DNA from: Planctobacterium sp047947135
GTDB lineage: Bacteria > Pseudomonadota > Gammaproteobacteria > Enterobacterales > Alteromonadaceae
NCBI GenBank assembly: GCA_047947135.1
Contig: CP170457.1
Span: 744,001-808,000, forward strand
Direction: 5' to 3'
DNA length: 64,000 bases
Shown: piece after piece, positions 37,289-45,915 of the stretch
Layout: the number at the start of each line of letters is the position of its first letter
Numbering within the stretch: the first letter of the stretch is position 1
The notes under the pieces: model-generated
What the model was told of the DNA's origin: nothing
Database searches by the model: none
Seen by the model: the letters and a program-made list of their open reading frames with translations, nothing else
Made by a program: the position numbers and the translations under genes

Positions 37289-38176
37289 TCAAGTTTGACC
37301 CGTTGTTTGCTTAAACCAATCATTTATAAACTCAATACACTTTATCAGGATTGGTGGTAAATGTTTGCGATTTGGGTACAACGCATACAAATTCAGTTTC
37401 GGGCGCTCAAAGTCTGGTAGTATCTCCTGCAGTTTTCCCATGCTAATCCACTCATCGGCTATAAAACCCGGAAGGAATCCTATCCCCCGTCCAGCCACAA
37501 TTATATCCCTCATAAATAAAGTATTATTCACTTTTAGCGACCCTTTAATCCTCACACCGCCAGCCACTGGCCATTCGTTTCCCCCCTTAAAATAGCTATA
37601 TACAAAACAATTGTGGTTTTGTAGATCCTGAGGTGTCTCAATATTCGGATACTGATTAAGATAATCAGGGGATGCACAGATCCGATACTGAAAAGACTTG
37701 AGCGGTTTTCCGACATAGCCAGAATCAAATATTCGACTACTTGCCCGAAACCCTAAGTCGAAACCGTGCTCAATTAAGTCTAAATTTTCATCTCCAAGAT
37801 GAATGTCCAGTTCGATATCGGGGTATGCGGCCATAAAATCAGCAAAAACCGGTCCCAATTCTGCTAATCCCAAGGCCATGGGCAAATTTATACGTAGTTT
37901 TCCCTGCAAAATATTTTGAGCTTGCTGCACAAATGCTTCAGCATCATCAAGTTGCAATAATACTTCACGACATCGCAGTAAGTAGCCTTTACCAATGGGA
38001 GTCAATTGAACTCGCCTTGTAGAGCGATGCAACAAGCGAGTACCAATATCTTCTTCCAGTTTTTGGATTTCTTTACTGACCATGGATGAAGTAGCGTTCA
38101 CTTCATCAGCGACAGCGGTAAAGCTGCCTAATTCAGACAAACGAACAAATAGCTTCATGGCGCGCAATTTATTCAC
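37289..38176 (-). CDS. LysR-family transcriptional regulator
   Basis: 295 residues. N-terminal helix-turn-helix (~1-60; LGSFTAVADEVNATSSMVSKEIQKLE) followed by a LysR substrate domain with the usual two-lobed fold. The frame is open to a TTG at 38188, but the GTG at 38176 gives MNKLRAMKLFVRL, the common LysR N-terminus, and follows a GGGAGGG. It is divergent from a three-gene operon (GST, NTF2-like, tautomerase) with repeated TTAGA elements between them and is probably its activator. The effector is unknown. Confidence 0.9.
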   Translation of the reverse strand: MNKLRAMKLFVRLSELGSFTAVADEVNATSSMVSKEIQKLEEDIGTRLLHRSTRRVQLTPIGKGYLLRCREVLLQLDDAEAFVQQAQNILQGKLRINLPMALGLAELGPVFADFMAAYPDIELDIHLGDENLDLIEHGFDLGFRASSRIFDSGYVGKPLKSFQYRICASPDYLNQYPNIETPQDLQNHNCFVYSYFKGGNEWPVAGGVRIKGSLKVNNTLFMRDIIVAGRGIGFLPGFIADEWISMGKLQEILPDFERPKLNLYALYPNRKHLPPILIKCIEFINDWFKQTTGQT

Positions 38177-38199
38177 ATACCCTCCCAACTACTTCCATT

Positions 38200-38237
38200 T
38201 TAGAAATAGTCTAATTCCATTAATTCTATTTTTCTAA
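38200..38237. promoter_or_regulatory. Candidate LysR binding region
   Basis: TTAGA-N5-TCTAA (38200-38214) is a 15-base inverted repeat of LysR-box spacing, and TTAGAAATAG is nearly mirrored by CTATTTTTCTAA at 38226-38237. It lies in the 128-base divergent gap. Confidence 0.45.
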
Positions 38238-38304
38238 CCAATTCTTCTTGGCAGGATAGCCTTGTCCCTCGGACATTTGACCTTAACGAATCAGGAGACA
38301 AATC

Positions 38305-38925
38305 ATGTATACCCTTTATTTTTATCCGGACGCTTGTTCTTTGGCGACTCACACAGTGCTCAATATCATAAATCAGGAAGTTGACGTCATCCCCAAAACC
38401 GCCGTTGAAAACTATAAAACCATCCATCCAAGTGGTTTAGTTCCTGCTCTAACATCAGGTGATCAGACTTACACCGAAGGTGTGTCGATATTGCTGTATC
38501 TCTTGGATAAGCATGAAAACGACTTGTTACCCAAAAAAGGACCAGCAAGGCAGAAGGTCATCGAACTCATGATGTTTGCCAATGCCACCATGCATCCGGC
38601 GTACGGTCGACTATTTTTCGTGACGGAACATGTCGCGGACAAGCATTTGAAGCAGGAATTGCTCAATATATCAGCTAGTAAAATCAATCAACTCTGGGAT
38701 TGTGTAGAAAATCAAATCGACGACGGCCCATTTCTCACAGGTAACACAATGACACCTGCAGATATATTACTTGCCGTTTACTCTCGCTGGGGCCCCTATT
38801 TTCCGGTAGATATAAAGATTGGGCCCAAATCCAGGAAAATGATCCAGCAGGTTACGGATTCTGCCGCATTTACCTGTGCTCTGCAGAAGGAAAATGAAAT
38901 GGTGGTTCAGTATGAACAAAAGTGA
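38305..38925 (+). CDS. Glutathione S-transferase family protein
   Basis: 206 residues. The thioredoxin-fold N-terminal domain begins MYTLYFYPDACSLATH; the Cys/Ser in DACS matches the beta-class PGACS catalytic site. The cis-Pro is in SGLVPAL and the glutathione gamma-glutamyl site is TEGVSIL. The C-terminal helical domain has the N-capping box in TGNTMTPADILL. It heads a three-gene operon and overlaps the next gene by 14 bases. The AGGAG ribosome-binding site is good. A glutathione-linked step in detoxification or degradation of an aromatic or haloorganic compound is plausible. Confidence 0.9.
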   Translation: MYTLYFYPDACSLATHTVLNIINQEVDVIPKTAVENYKTIHPSGLVPALTSGDQTYTEGVSILLYLLDKHENDLLPKKGPARQKVIELMMFANATMHPAYGRLFFVTEHVADKHLKQELLNISASKINQLWDCVENQIDDGPFLTGNTMTPADILLAVYSRWGPYFPVDIKIGPKSRKMIQQVTDSAAFTCALQKENEMVVQYEQK

Positions 38926-39295
38926 TCAGCAAATGATTCAAGAAATTGTACAACACTATTTTGAGGGTCTGTATTTTGCTGATGTAAAGAAACTTAAGGC
39001 TATCTTTGCACCCGACTGTATCCTGAAAGCACCAGGTTTAAGAAGAGATTTGGAGAGCTGGTTTGAATTGATAGCCAGTCGCGCCGTGCCCGCACAAACA
39101 GACCAGCCGTTTGACTATCAGATCCTCTCTACAGATATTGCGCAGGAGCAGGCCATGGTCAAAGTACTCTGCCCAGTCCTAAGTGATATATATGTCGACT
39201 TTCTGGGCTTACTGAAAGAGCACAACACCTGGAAGATCGTCAACAAAATGTACGCACACGCAAATGAACCGGAGAATACACTATGCCATATGTAA
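38912..39295 (+). CDS. NTF2-like (SnoaL / lumazine-binding type) protein
   Basis: 127 residues from the ATG at 38912, which overlaps the GST stop; the frame is open 12 codons further upstream, inside the GST gene. The order of a long first helix (QQMIQEIVQHYFEGLYFADVKKL), a FAPDCIL strand and a curved sheet ending in WKIVNKMYAHA matches the NTF2-like superfamily, in particular small 'lumazine-binding' members. Such proteins are enzymes or binding proteins with a deep pocket. Catalytic residues cannot be assigned. It overlaps the tautomerase gene by 13 bases. Confidence 0.8.
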   Translation: MNKSDQQMIQEIVQHYFEGLYFADVKKLKAIFAPDCILKAPGLRRDLESWFELIASRAVPAQTDQPFDYQILSTDIAQEQAMVKVLCPVLSDIYVDFLGLLKEHNTWKIVNKMYAHANEPENTLCHM

Positions 39296-39501
39296 ATATT
39301 CAAATTACTAAAGAAGGCGGTCCCGGGGGATCGGGGGCCAGTGCTGAACAGAAAAAGCGTCTCATATCTGGCGTTACAATGTTGCTTAAAGAGGTGCTCG
39401 GCAAATCCCCGAATACCACTCATGTCGTGATTCAGGATATAGAGTTGGACAATTGGGGAGTAGGGGGATTACCTGTCCCGGAATTCCGTAATCAGAATTA
39501 A
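39283..39501 (+). CDS. 4-oxalocrotonate tautomerase family protein
   Basis: 72 residues. The catalytic Pro directly follows the initiator Met (MPYVNIQI) and becomes N-terminal on Met removal, which is the hallmark of the family. Two Lys residues in EQKKRLISG and the middle THVVIQDIELDNWGVGG block match 4-OT-like members (~62-76 residues). A Gly-rich insertion (EGGPGGSGAS) lies where the family has a short loop. It is the third gene of the operon, overlapping the NTF2-like gene by 13 bases; its stop codon merges with the A-run of the following terminator. Confidence 0.88.
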   Translation: MPYVNIQITKEGGPGGSGASAEQKKRLISGVTMLLKEVLGKSPNTTHVVIQDIELDNWGVGGLPVPEFRNQN

Positions 39502-39525
39502 AAAAGGCGAGCCGGGAGGCTCGCC
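39500..39525 (-). terminator. Rho-independent terminator of the EamA transporter gene
   Basis: Perfect eight-base GC-rich arms (GGCGAGCC / GGCTCGCC) with a four-base loop. Read on the minus strand it is followed by six T residues, so it terminates the minus-strand gene, while overlapping the stop of the tautomerase gene on the plus strand. Confidence 0.85.
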
Positions 39526-39560
39526 AAATTGTGTAGTTGCATGGTTGGCAACAAACACCC

Positions 39561-40511
39561 TTAAGCTCTTAGGGGAAGTTCGTCTGGTTCGGATTTCAGT
39601 ATCGGACTTTCTTGTTCAGGTTCACGCAAATTCTTTTGCACTTTGGCAGGATACAGGATAGTGATATTGCCCAATACAATCAGCAGCATGCCGGTATAGA
39701 CGTAGCCATTCCACTCAAATCCTTCCACAAAAGTCGAGATAACGACAGCCACCGCAGGAAACAGAATCGTTGCATACGATGTTTTCTGGGCACCAATTCG
39801 GGTCAGCAAAGACAGATAGCAGCCAAACGCGATAACAGAACCAAATACAGCAAGATACAACAATGAAATCAGATATTGTGGACGCCAGTCCATCACAAAA
39901 GGCTCGCCGCGCAGCAAAGTCACGATAGCCATAATCAAAGCACCATAGCCCATTGCCCAGGCGTTACTTTGCACTATAGGTAACTTTTCCTGCTGATTGG
40001 CAATGGAGGTCATATTGCCGAATGAGGCAAATACCGTTCCTAACAAACACAACCCGATGCCAACCATAGTCACATCTGCAAATGCCGTTTTCTGCAGTTC
40101 CGGCCAGAACAGAGTCACAATACCCGTGAGTCCAAGCGCAGCCCCGGCGATGATTTTTCCGGTAATGGCGTTTTTAAAGATCCATGCGCCGTTAAAGATA
40201 TTCAGAATCAATATAGTAGAGAAAGCAATAGCAGCTAACGCGGAATTGATGTGCTTTTGCCCCAGATAAAGAAAATAGTAATTAAACGCAAACAAACACA
40301 AAGCAAGCAGGGCAAATCGGGCATGGGCGCGCAGCGAAAAACCCAATGGTAGTCCACGGATAAGGCAATAGATAAACAACACCCCAGAGGCCAGTCCAAA
40401 ACGATACACCAGCGATACGGATTCGCTGACCACGCCATACTGATAATTGATTGCAATCCAGGTGGAGCCCCAGATCAATACTGTTACGATATACAGCGAT
40501 GCATTATACAT
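39561..40511 (-). CDS. EamA/DMT-family transporter
   Basis: 316 residues with ten predicted membrane helices arranged as two EamA repeats; the first repeat starts LIWGSTWIAINY and the second contains GTVFASFGNMTS. The DMT superfamily exports metabolites, often amino acids. The C-terminus is a charged cytoplasmic tail. It is divergent from a MocR-type aminotransferase regulator across a 197-base gap with repeated TATACA elements; this regulator-exporter pairing is a common arrangement and suggests an amine or amino-acid substrate. AGGAGG precedes the ATG. Confidence 0.88.
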   Translation of the reverse strand: MYNASLYIVTVLIWGSTWIAINYQYGVVSESVSLVYRFGLASGVLFIYCLIRGLPLGFSLRAHARFALLALCLFAFNYYFLYLGQKHINSALAAIAFSTILILNIFNGAWIFKNAITGKIIAGAALGLTGIVTLFWPELQKTAFADVTMVGIGLCLLGTVFASFGNMTSIANQQEKLPIVQSNAWAMGYGALIMAIVTLLRGEPFVMDWRPQYLISLLYLAVFGSVIAFGCYLSLLTRIGAQKTSYATILFPAVAVVISTFVEGFEWNGYVYTGMLLIVLGNITILYPAKVQKNLREPEQESPILKSEPDELPLRA

Positions 40512-40660
40512 ATCTCCTCCTGGTATTTAGTGAATACAGTACTGCCCATTGTGGTAATAACTGCGATTACTCACATGTGCTGGCGCACCAACGTCGGCCA
40601 TACATCTCGATAAAACGGATAAACTGGCGGGGTTGGAATATTGCTTACTTTACTGATACT

Positions 40661-40706
40661 CTGTATACATAACATACACAGTTTTTTGAAAATTAAACCT
40701 ATACAG
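40661..40706. promoter_or_regulatory. Candidate MocR operator
   Basis: CTGTATAC (40661-40668), ATACACAG (40674-40681) and CTATACAG (40699-40706) share a CTGTAT / ATACAG element in direct and inverted copies. The cluster ends two bases before the MocR gene's ATG, so binding should repress it. Confidence 0.5.
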
Positions 40707-40708
40707 TT

Positions 40709-42157
40709 ATGCAGATAATTAATCGCCAGGCGGAGGACTTCCTGTATCAACAGGTCATTGAGCTAATTCACAAGAATCGCAAAGAAGGGGCCATTCGCCC
40801 TGGAGATAAATTGCCATCGTTGCGCAAGTTGAGTCAGCAACTGAATATCAGTGTGCCGACGGTAAAACAGGCCTATATTGAGTTAGAGAGGCAGGGCATT
40901 GTCTCGGCGCGTCCCCAATCCGGATATTATCTGAAACCCGCAAGTTTAAGACCCTTAAAGCCTCTCGCGAAACGCAGACAATCAAACTCACCGGTAGAAC
41001 TGGAATGTCGCGATGTAATACAAACCGTACATAATGCGATTCATACTCCCGGTGTCGTTCCGCTGGGCATTTCCAATCCGGTCATGGCTCATCCACCCGA
41101 TAAAACGCTAGCCAGAGCGATGCGCCGAGTACTGACCCGCATGGCGGACAAAACCGTCAGCTATGGACCCATAGATGGCGATCCTAAGCTACGCCAGCAG
41201 ATTGCTACACGCTATCAGGAAATGGGTGTCGATACTCAGGGTCAGGACGTATTGATCACCAACGGTACTCAGGAGGCCCTGACCATCGCGTTGCAATGTG
41301 TTGCCAAGGCTGGCGATACCATTGCTGTCGAATCACCGACATTTTTTGGTATTTTAGAGTTAATCGAAACCCTCGGCATGAAAGCGTTAGAGATATGCAC
41401 TTGTGTAGATGAAGGTGTTTGTCTGGAGGAGTTGCAAGATGCTCTCAACAAGCACAATATTAAGGCCTGCATGTTCTCGACCGCGATCAACAACCCGTTG
41501 GGCTCATTTATGCCCGATGACAAACGCCAGAAACTGGTTGCTATGCTGGAAGAGGCTGATGTCCCGCTGATCGAAGATGACGTCTATGGCGATTTGTATT
41601 TTACGGAACAACGAGGCAAGCCAGCGCGCTTTTTTGCCAAAACCGATAACATTATTTCCTGTTCCTCTTTTTCTAAAACGGCGGCTCCGGGTTATCGTAT
41701 TGGCTGGTTGTTAGCGGGTAAATGGCAAGCACAAGCACATCGTATTAAACGTGCGATGTCTTGCTCCACCAATATGATCACCCAATGGACCATGAGTGAT
41801 TACATGGCCACGGGTGAATATGACCGCCATATCACCCAACTACGCAAGATATTGCTGCGCAATCGGGATCGCATGCTGGCGTTAGTGACGGACCATTTCC
41901 CGGATAAATGTCGGGTGTCGCAACCTAAAGGCGGCAGTGTGCTATGGATCAAATGTCCAGCATCGGTAAACACCTTTGAATTGCTGGATATTGCCATGCA
42001 GCACAATATTGCCTTTACACCCGGCCGCATATTTGACGCCTCCGGGAAATACGATCAGTTTATGCGTTTGAGTTTCGGCGTTCCCTGGAGTGAAGAATTA
42101 GAAAACGGCGTCATACGATTAGGGCATCTGGTGGCACAATGTTGTGACAAAACTTAA
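40709..42157 (+). CDS. MocR-type GntR regulator with fused aminotransferase domain
   Basis: 482 residues. N-terminal GntR winged helix (~10-78; PSLRKLSQQLNISVPTVKQ) joined by a linker to a fold-type-I PLP aminotransferase-like domain (~110-475). The PLP-binding Lys is near residue 323 in SSFSKTAAPGYR and the substrate Arg-type region near the C-terminus is present, so the domain probably binds PLP. MocR proteins sense PLP or PLP-amine adducts and control a neighbouring gene; the divergent EamA transporter is the obvious target. The start has no leader of note and the operator overlaps it. Confidence 0.92.
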   Translation: MQIINRQAEDFLYQQVIELIHKNRKEGAIRPGDKLPSLRKLSQQLNISVPTVKQAYIELERQGIVSARPQSGYYLKPASLRPLKPLAKRRQSNSPVELECRDVIQTVHNAIHTPGVVPLGISNPVMAHPPDKTLARAMRRVLTRMADKTVSYGPIDGDPKLRQQIATRYQEMGVDTQGQDVLITNGTQEALTIALQCVAKAGDTIAVESPTFFGILELIETLGMKALEICTCVDEGVCLEELQDALNKHNIKACMFSTAINNPLGSFMPDDKRQKLVAMLEEADVPLIEDDVYGDLYFTEQRGKPARFFAKTDNIISCSSFSKTAAPGYRIGWLLAGKWQAQAHRIKRAMSCSTNMITQWTMSDYMATGEYDRHITQLRKILLRNRDRMLALVTDHFPDKCRVSQPKGGSVLWIKCPASVNTFELLDIAMQHNIAFTPGRIFDASGKYDQFMRLSFGVPWSEELENGVIRLGHLVAQCCDKT

Positions 42158-42171
42158 CAGCGGTGGCTTGT

Positions 42172-42423
42172 CTACCGCTCAGGCACATCTGCCGGATGTG
42201 TAATCAGGGTCACTATGCGTTTCACCACTGGTAACACAATCAACAGCGAGGGATAAGCAATGATCCAACTGGACATCCAGGCATTCAGCCAGTTTATCAG
42301 CAGTGGCTGTGCAGCCTCATGCAATTTAATGGTCACCACCAATGACACTAAACCACTCATAAAAATCGATAGCAGTACTGGCATCAAATGCGGTGCCCAT
42401 GAAGCGGGGAGTTTATGGATAAT
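42172..42423 (-). CDS. DUF2798 small membrane protein, probable non-ATG start
   Basis: Two predicted helices and the DUF2798 pattern (MPVLLSIFMSGLVSLV, WLNAWMSSWIIAYPSLLIVLP). The only ATG/TTG starts, at 42384 and 42387, have no ribosome-binding site and omit a conserved-looking KLPASWAPHL segment encoded just upstream. That segment is open back to a TAG at about 42432, and an AGGAG (42427-42431) lies 3 bases before an ATT and 6 before an ATC codon. I therefore place the start at the ATT (42423), giving 83 residues. Conservative annotators would use 42384. The function of the family is unknown. Confidence 0.6.
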   Translation of the reverse strand: MIHKLPASWAPHLMPVLLSIFMSGLVSLVVTIKLHEAAQPLLINWLNAWMSSWIIAYPSLLIVLPVVKRIVTLITHPADVPER

Positions 42424-42508
42424 TTGCTCCTAAAAACGATGATACTTGCTTAAAAGGATGCAAATTATATAACAAAGCGCATCAGACTTTACACTTATTG
42501 GCTTAACA

Positions 42509-43843
42509 TCAGCCTGTTGGCAACATATCTGAAAGCAACAGGGCAATCCCTAAAAACGACATAAAACCGGCAATATCAGTAATAGTTGTCAGCACAATTG
42601 ACGAAGATTGCGCCGGATCGAGACCGAATCTCTTCAGGGCAATAGGCACAATGGCACCCGCGCTGCCGGCAATTACCAGTGACGACACCATTGCCAATGC
42701 GATAACCAGCGCCAACCCTACAGATTGACTCCATAAATACACCGCAATGCTACAGGTGACGGCGATCGCAAAACCATTTAGAAAGCCGGCAAACATTTCT
42801 TTGAACATCACTTTGTGCCAATGTCGGGTGGATATTTCCCTCAACGTTAAACCGCGCATCGTTACTGCGAGTGCCTGGGCACCGGCATTACCTGATTGCC
42901 CTGCGGCGACAGGCAGCAGAATCGCCAAGGCGGTCACTTGTGAAATAAGCCCCTCAAAGGAGCCAACCACCGCCGCCGCGGCAAAGGCGGTAATTAAATT
43001 GATTTGTAGCCAGGGCAAACGCTTTTTCACCGCAAACCAACTGCTGGACAGGGCTTTTTCATCTTTACTGGCACCCACCATGGTCTGCATGTCACTGGCC
43101 AGTTCTTCTTTGGTGGATTGATAAACATCAAAGAAACGAATCTGGCCAACAAGTTGCTGTTGGGCATCCAGTACGGGTAAAGCGCGGGCGCGATAACCCT
43201 CGAACATTTCGATAACGGTATCTTTGTGATCCATCGCATCGAGTCGGGCTTTAATCGGGCTGGCAAGCTGACCAAGGGTTTTACTCGAAGGACTGCCGAC
43301 CAATAAGTTGATCTCGACTTCGCCAATCAGCTCCTGTTCGCTGTTAAGAATATACACCACATCAGCTACTCGCCCTCCCAGTCTTTTGCATTGCACCAAC
43401 GCGTCTCGAACTAACGTTTCAGCATAAAAGGCCTGCACTCGGCTGGTCATCATACGAGCAGCAGTGTTTTCTGGATAAACCAACAGATCCTGCAGTTCAC
43501 TGGCTATGCCTGGATTTTTAGCCTGTAGAGCTGCGAGCAAAGCTTGCTGCGCTTGGCGATCTAATTTATTGAGCAAACCCACGGCAATATTGCTCTCCAG
43601 GTGCGCAATAAATTCGACCTGATAATCAAATGCAAAGGCGCTAAAGAGGACTTCCGCAATGCCAGGAGGCAAGTACTTCCAGAGCCGGTTTACCACATGC
43701 ATGGGTTTGCTTTGCAGCAAACGCGCCGCTTCATCAGGCGCCATAGTCGCCAACAATTGTGCGCACTTAAACGGATAACTGGTAATAAAGGTGCCACTTA
43801 GTTGCTCAATGGCGGCGTCGATAGAGTCGTGAGCGGCGTTCAT
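42509..43843 (-). CDS. mgtE: MgtE-family magnesium transporter
   Basis: 444 residues with the full MgtE layout: cytosolic N domain (~15-135), tandem CBS pair (~140-265), a connecting helix and five membrane helices (~300-440). The pore region contains GLDPAQSSSIVLTTITDIAGF with the conserved Asp and Thr residues. MgtE is a Mg-gated Mg2+ channel. It overlaps the preceding gene by four bases (translational coupling), so it is made together with a soluble MgtE-N/CBS protein and a MscS-like channel. Confidence 0.93.
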   Translation of the reverse strand: MNAAHDSIDAAIEQLSGTFITSYPFKCAQLLATMAPDEAARLLQSKPMHVVNRLWKYLPPGIAEVLFSAFAFDYQVEFIAHLESNIAVGLLNKLDRQAQQALLAALQAKNPGIASELQDLLVYPENTAARMMTSRVQAFYAETLVRDALVQCKRLGGRVADVVYILNSEQELIGEVEINLLVGSPSSKTLGQLASPIKARLDAMDHKDTVIEMFEGYRARALPVLDAQQQLVGQIRFFDVYQSTKEELASDMQTMVGASKDEKALSSSWFAVKKRLPWLQINLITAFAAAAVVGSFEGLISQVTALAILLPVAAGQSGNAGAQALAVTMRGLTLREISTRHWHKVMFKEMFAGFLNGFAIAVTCSIAVYLWSQSVGLALVIALAMVSSLVIAGSAGAIVPIALKRFGLDPAQSSSIVLTTITDIAGFMSFLGIALLLSDMLPTG

Positions 43844-44670
43844 TGGTTACCCTCCTGAGGATCAGTAGAGGGGATTAAAACATCCATCATACTGGTAAAA
43901 GAACTGACATAGGCATCAAACAGATCTGCACTTTCTAATGGTTTGTGCTCGAAATCTTCGATACGTCCCAGAGCGCTGCGTAATCTGTGATGTTGCAATG
44001 CGCCGATAAATTCCCGATGCCGGTTAATCACTGCGACATGATCCTGCTCAGACCAGACCGATGACTTTGAGGCACTGAACAAACCGGTATAACCACTCAA
44101 ATACTGGATTTTCGTATCCATAATCTCTGCAATACTCTGGCTTTTTGCCTTGCGTAATAAATCGTAAAGCGATACCTGCCCAACAACCTGACGCTGTTGA
44201 TTTACAACATAAATATTGATTATTCCTGCAAAATGCCTTTTTCGAAGGCGCAGCAAGGCCTCATCTACTTTCATTTTGTCGTCAAGGACAAACACATCTG
44301 TTTCCACCCACGCGCCAACCGTATAATCCGGGTAACTAACCAGCATCCGGCACAGAGTCTGTTTTTTTACCGACAATAAATCCAGCAGACGTGTAAAGTC
44401 GGTGTCTGATAGATGACGAAAAATCGCGGCAATATCTGCAAGTTTGATTTTTTCTAACCACTTGGCAACAGTAACATCCGGTAGGGTCATCAACGCTTCG
44501 GCGGCAGACCTGGGGTGCATTGCTTTGAGCACATTCACTGCAGCCTCTATGGTCAAGGTTTTCAGGACTTCTGCCGCCACTTTCGGCTCTTGCATTTCCA
44601 GTCTTCTCGCCGCGCCTCTTGGTTCTTCCTGCAAGAAGTATTGTGCCAATTTCATATCTAATGTGGACAT
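43840..44670 (-). CDS. Soluble MgtE N-domain / CBS-pair protein without channel
   Basis: 276 residues. The first ~125 residues form an MgtE_N-type superhelix (DVTVAKWLEKIKLADIAAIFRHL), and the remainder is a CBS pair (~130-245). No membrane helices are present, so it is not a transporter on its own. The gene precedes the complete mgtE in the same operon and overlaps it by four bases. The likely role is a regulatory partner that co-assembles with MgtE through its N domain or CBS pair; this is inference from domain content and context. Confidence 0.8.
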   Translation of the reverse strand: MSTLDMKLAQYFLQEEPRGAARRLEMQEPKVAAEVLKTLTIEAAVNVLKAMHPRSAAEALMTLPDVTVAKWLEKIKLADIAAIFRHLSDTDFTRLLDLLSVKKQTLCRMLVSYPDYTVGAWVETDVFVLDDKMKVDEALLRLRKRHFAGIINIYVVNQQRQVVGQVSLYDLLRKAKSQSIAEIMDTKIQYLSGYTGLFSASKSSVWSEQDHVAVINRHREFIGALQHHRLRSALGRIEDFEHKPLESADLFDAYVSSFTSMMDVLIPSTDPQEGNQ

Positions 44671-44679
44671 AGGTAATTC

Positions 44680-45537
44680 CTATTTGACCGAATCAGTTGA
44701 TTGCACGGCAGTAATAAAACTAGCTTGCTTTAAAAAGACATTGGCAGGCATTAAGGTTCGGCCCTTATCTGACTCGATCACCAACATCGTCGCTGTTATT
44801 TCTGTAAGCCGCCCCGACACACCGGCAATTTCAATCTCATCATTTATTCGACAGTGCCGCTGGACTTGTCGTGCCGCAACCGTGTTGGCTATCAGGTCGC
44901 TACTGCCCAGGCCGAATGCCAAGGCAATTCCGGCACAAAGTACTCCGGTCAATACGATTGCCATATTGGTGACAAACTGGATATTAATGCCCAGTTGCTC
45001 AACACCAATAACAATTGCGGTAAATAGTATCGCCAGTTTCGCGGTACGCGCTGCCAGATCGACTCTGGCAAAACCAGCGGAATGAGCGGCGGCGGTCGCC
45101 ATCGCACCGGCAAGATTTCCCAGCAGATAACCACCCACAATGATCAGAATACCGGCCAGCAAATTCGGCAAATAACTCAATAGCGAGGAGATCCAGTCAC
45201 TGAAGAAGTCCAGACCCATGCTTGACGTGGCAGCCGCGACAAAGAACATCATGGTGACCCAGAATACCGTGCGGCTGATTAAACGAGCGTGTCGCGGATT
45301 GAGCTGTATCGTTTTGTCAGTCTGAAAGCGCTGGCTAAGACGGATAAACACCTTATTACACAGAGACAGTAACGATTGCGTCAGTTTTGCCAACAACCAG
45401 GCGATCACCCAGCCAATCACGATCAAAAATGCTGCACCCAGTAATTGCGGCACATAGGTCACTAATTGATTGACCAGTTGCTCGTAACTCACGGCTATCG
45501 CGTTCTGCCAGCTTCCGGTTGTGTTGTCATTTGCCAT
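44680..45537 (-). CDS. MscS-family small mechanosensitive-channel-like protein
   Basis: 285 residues with a conserved N-terminal TM_helix region (LLGAAFLIVIGWVIAWLLAKL, ~32-55), further helices and a terminal SM-like beta domain (~205-275, RINDEIEIAGVSGRLTEITATMLVIES). The pore-lining helix Gly/Ala-rich segment is at about residues 185-210. It is nearest to the TM_helix-type bacterial MscS relatives. First gene of a minus-strand operon with the two MgtE-related genes, 9 bases before the next. Osmotic or ion-homeostasis function is the best guess. Confidence 0.85.
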   Translation of the reverse strand: MANDNTTGSWQNAIAVSYEQLVNQLVTYVPQLLGAAFLIVIGWVIAWLLAKLTQSLLSLCNKVFIRLSQRFQTDKTIQLNPRHARLISRTVFWVTMMFFVAAATSSMGLDFFSDWISSLLSYLPNLLAGILIIVGGYLLGNLAGAMATAAAHSAGFARVDLAARTAKLAILFTAIVIGVEQLGINIQFVTNMAIVLTGVLCAGIALAFGLGSSDLIANTVAARQVQRHCRINDEIEIAGVSGRLTEITATMLVIESDKGRTLMPANVFLKQASFITAVQSTDSVK

Positions 45538-45915
45538 TGCATACCTCGTAGTAGATAACCAGGTTTCCGCATTTTCTTATGCGCTTAAACCGGTTTCCTG
45601 TTGCCCTGTCACTAAAGTGTTGTTGGGGATTCTGACGTTGTCCAGATAATGATGCCAAATAACCTGGAAAACCTGCCACTTACAACCTATGAAGCTATCT
45701 GTCTCAGCCAGATCACAAAGTGATGACTTCCACGTTTCCCTTCAATAAATAAAGTGGGGTTGGCAAGCTAAAGAGTCGGGTGGTGCGGTGTAAGTATGAA
45801 TTTTATGGATACAGGTTTACTGATTGCCCAGAACAAAATGCACCGCAGTGTCATCGAATGGGATAAAATGGCCAGAGTAACCCCTCTCTAGCTAACAAAC
45901 TGAATCACTTTTACT
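45538..45915. other. Intergenic region, 378 bases
   Basis: It contains the divergent promoters of the MscS-like and TrmH-like genes. A 31-codon open frame at 45796-45891 (MNFMDTGLL...VTPL) has no clear ribosome-binding site and is not annotated as a gene. No structured RNA was recognised. Confidence 0.45.

Noticed and set aside
44444..45085. 213-codon plus-strand open frame
   Set aside because: Lies opposite the MgtE-N/CBS and MscS-like genes; its composition mirrors them and it has no ribosome-binding site or recognisable domain.
45796..45891. 31-codon open frame upstream of the TrmH-like gene
   Set aside because: No ribosome-binding site, and nothing recognisable in the translation; it may be chance.
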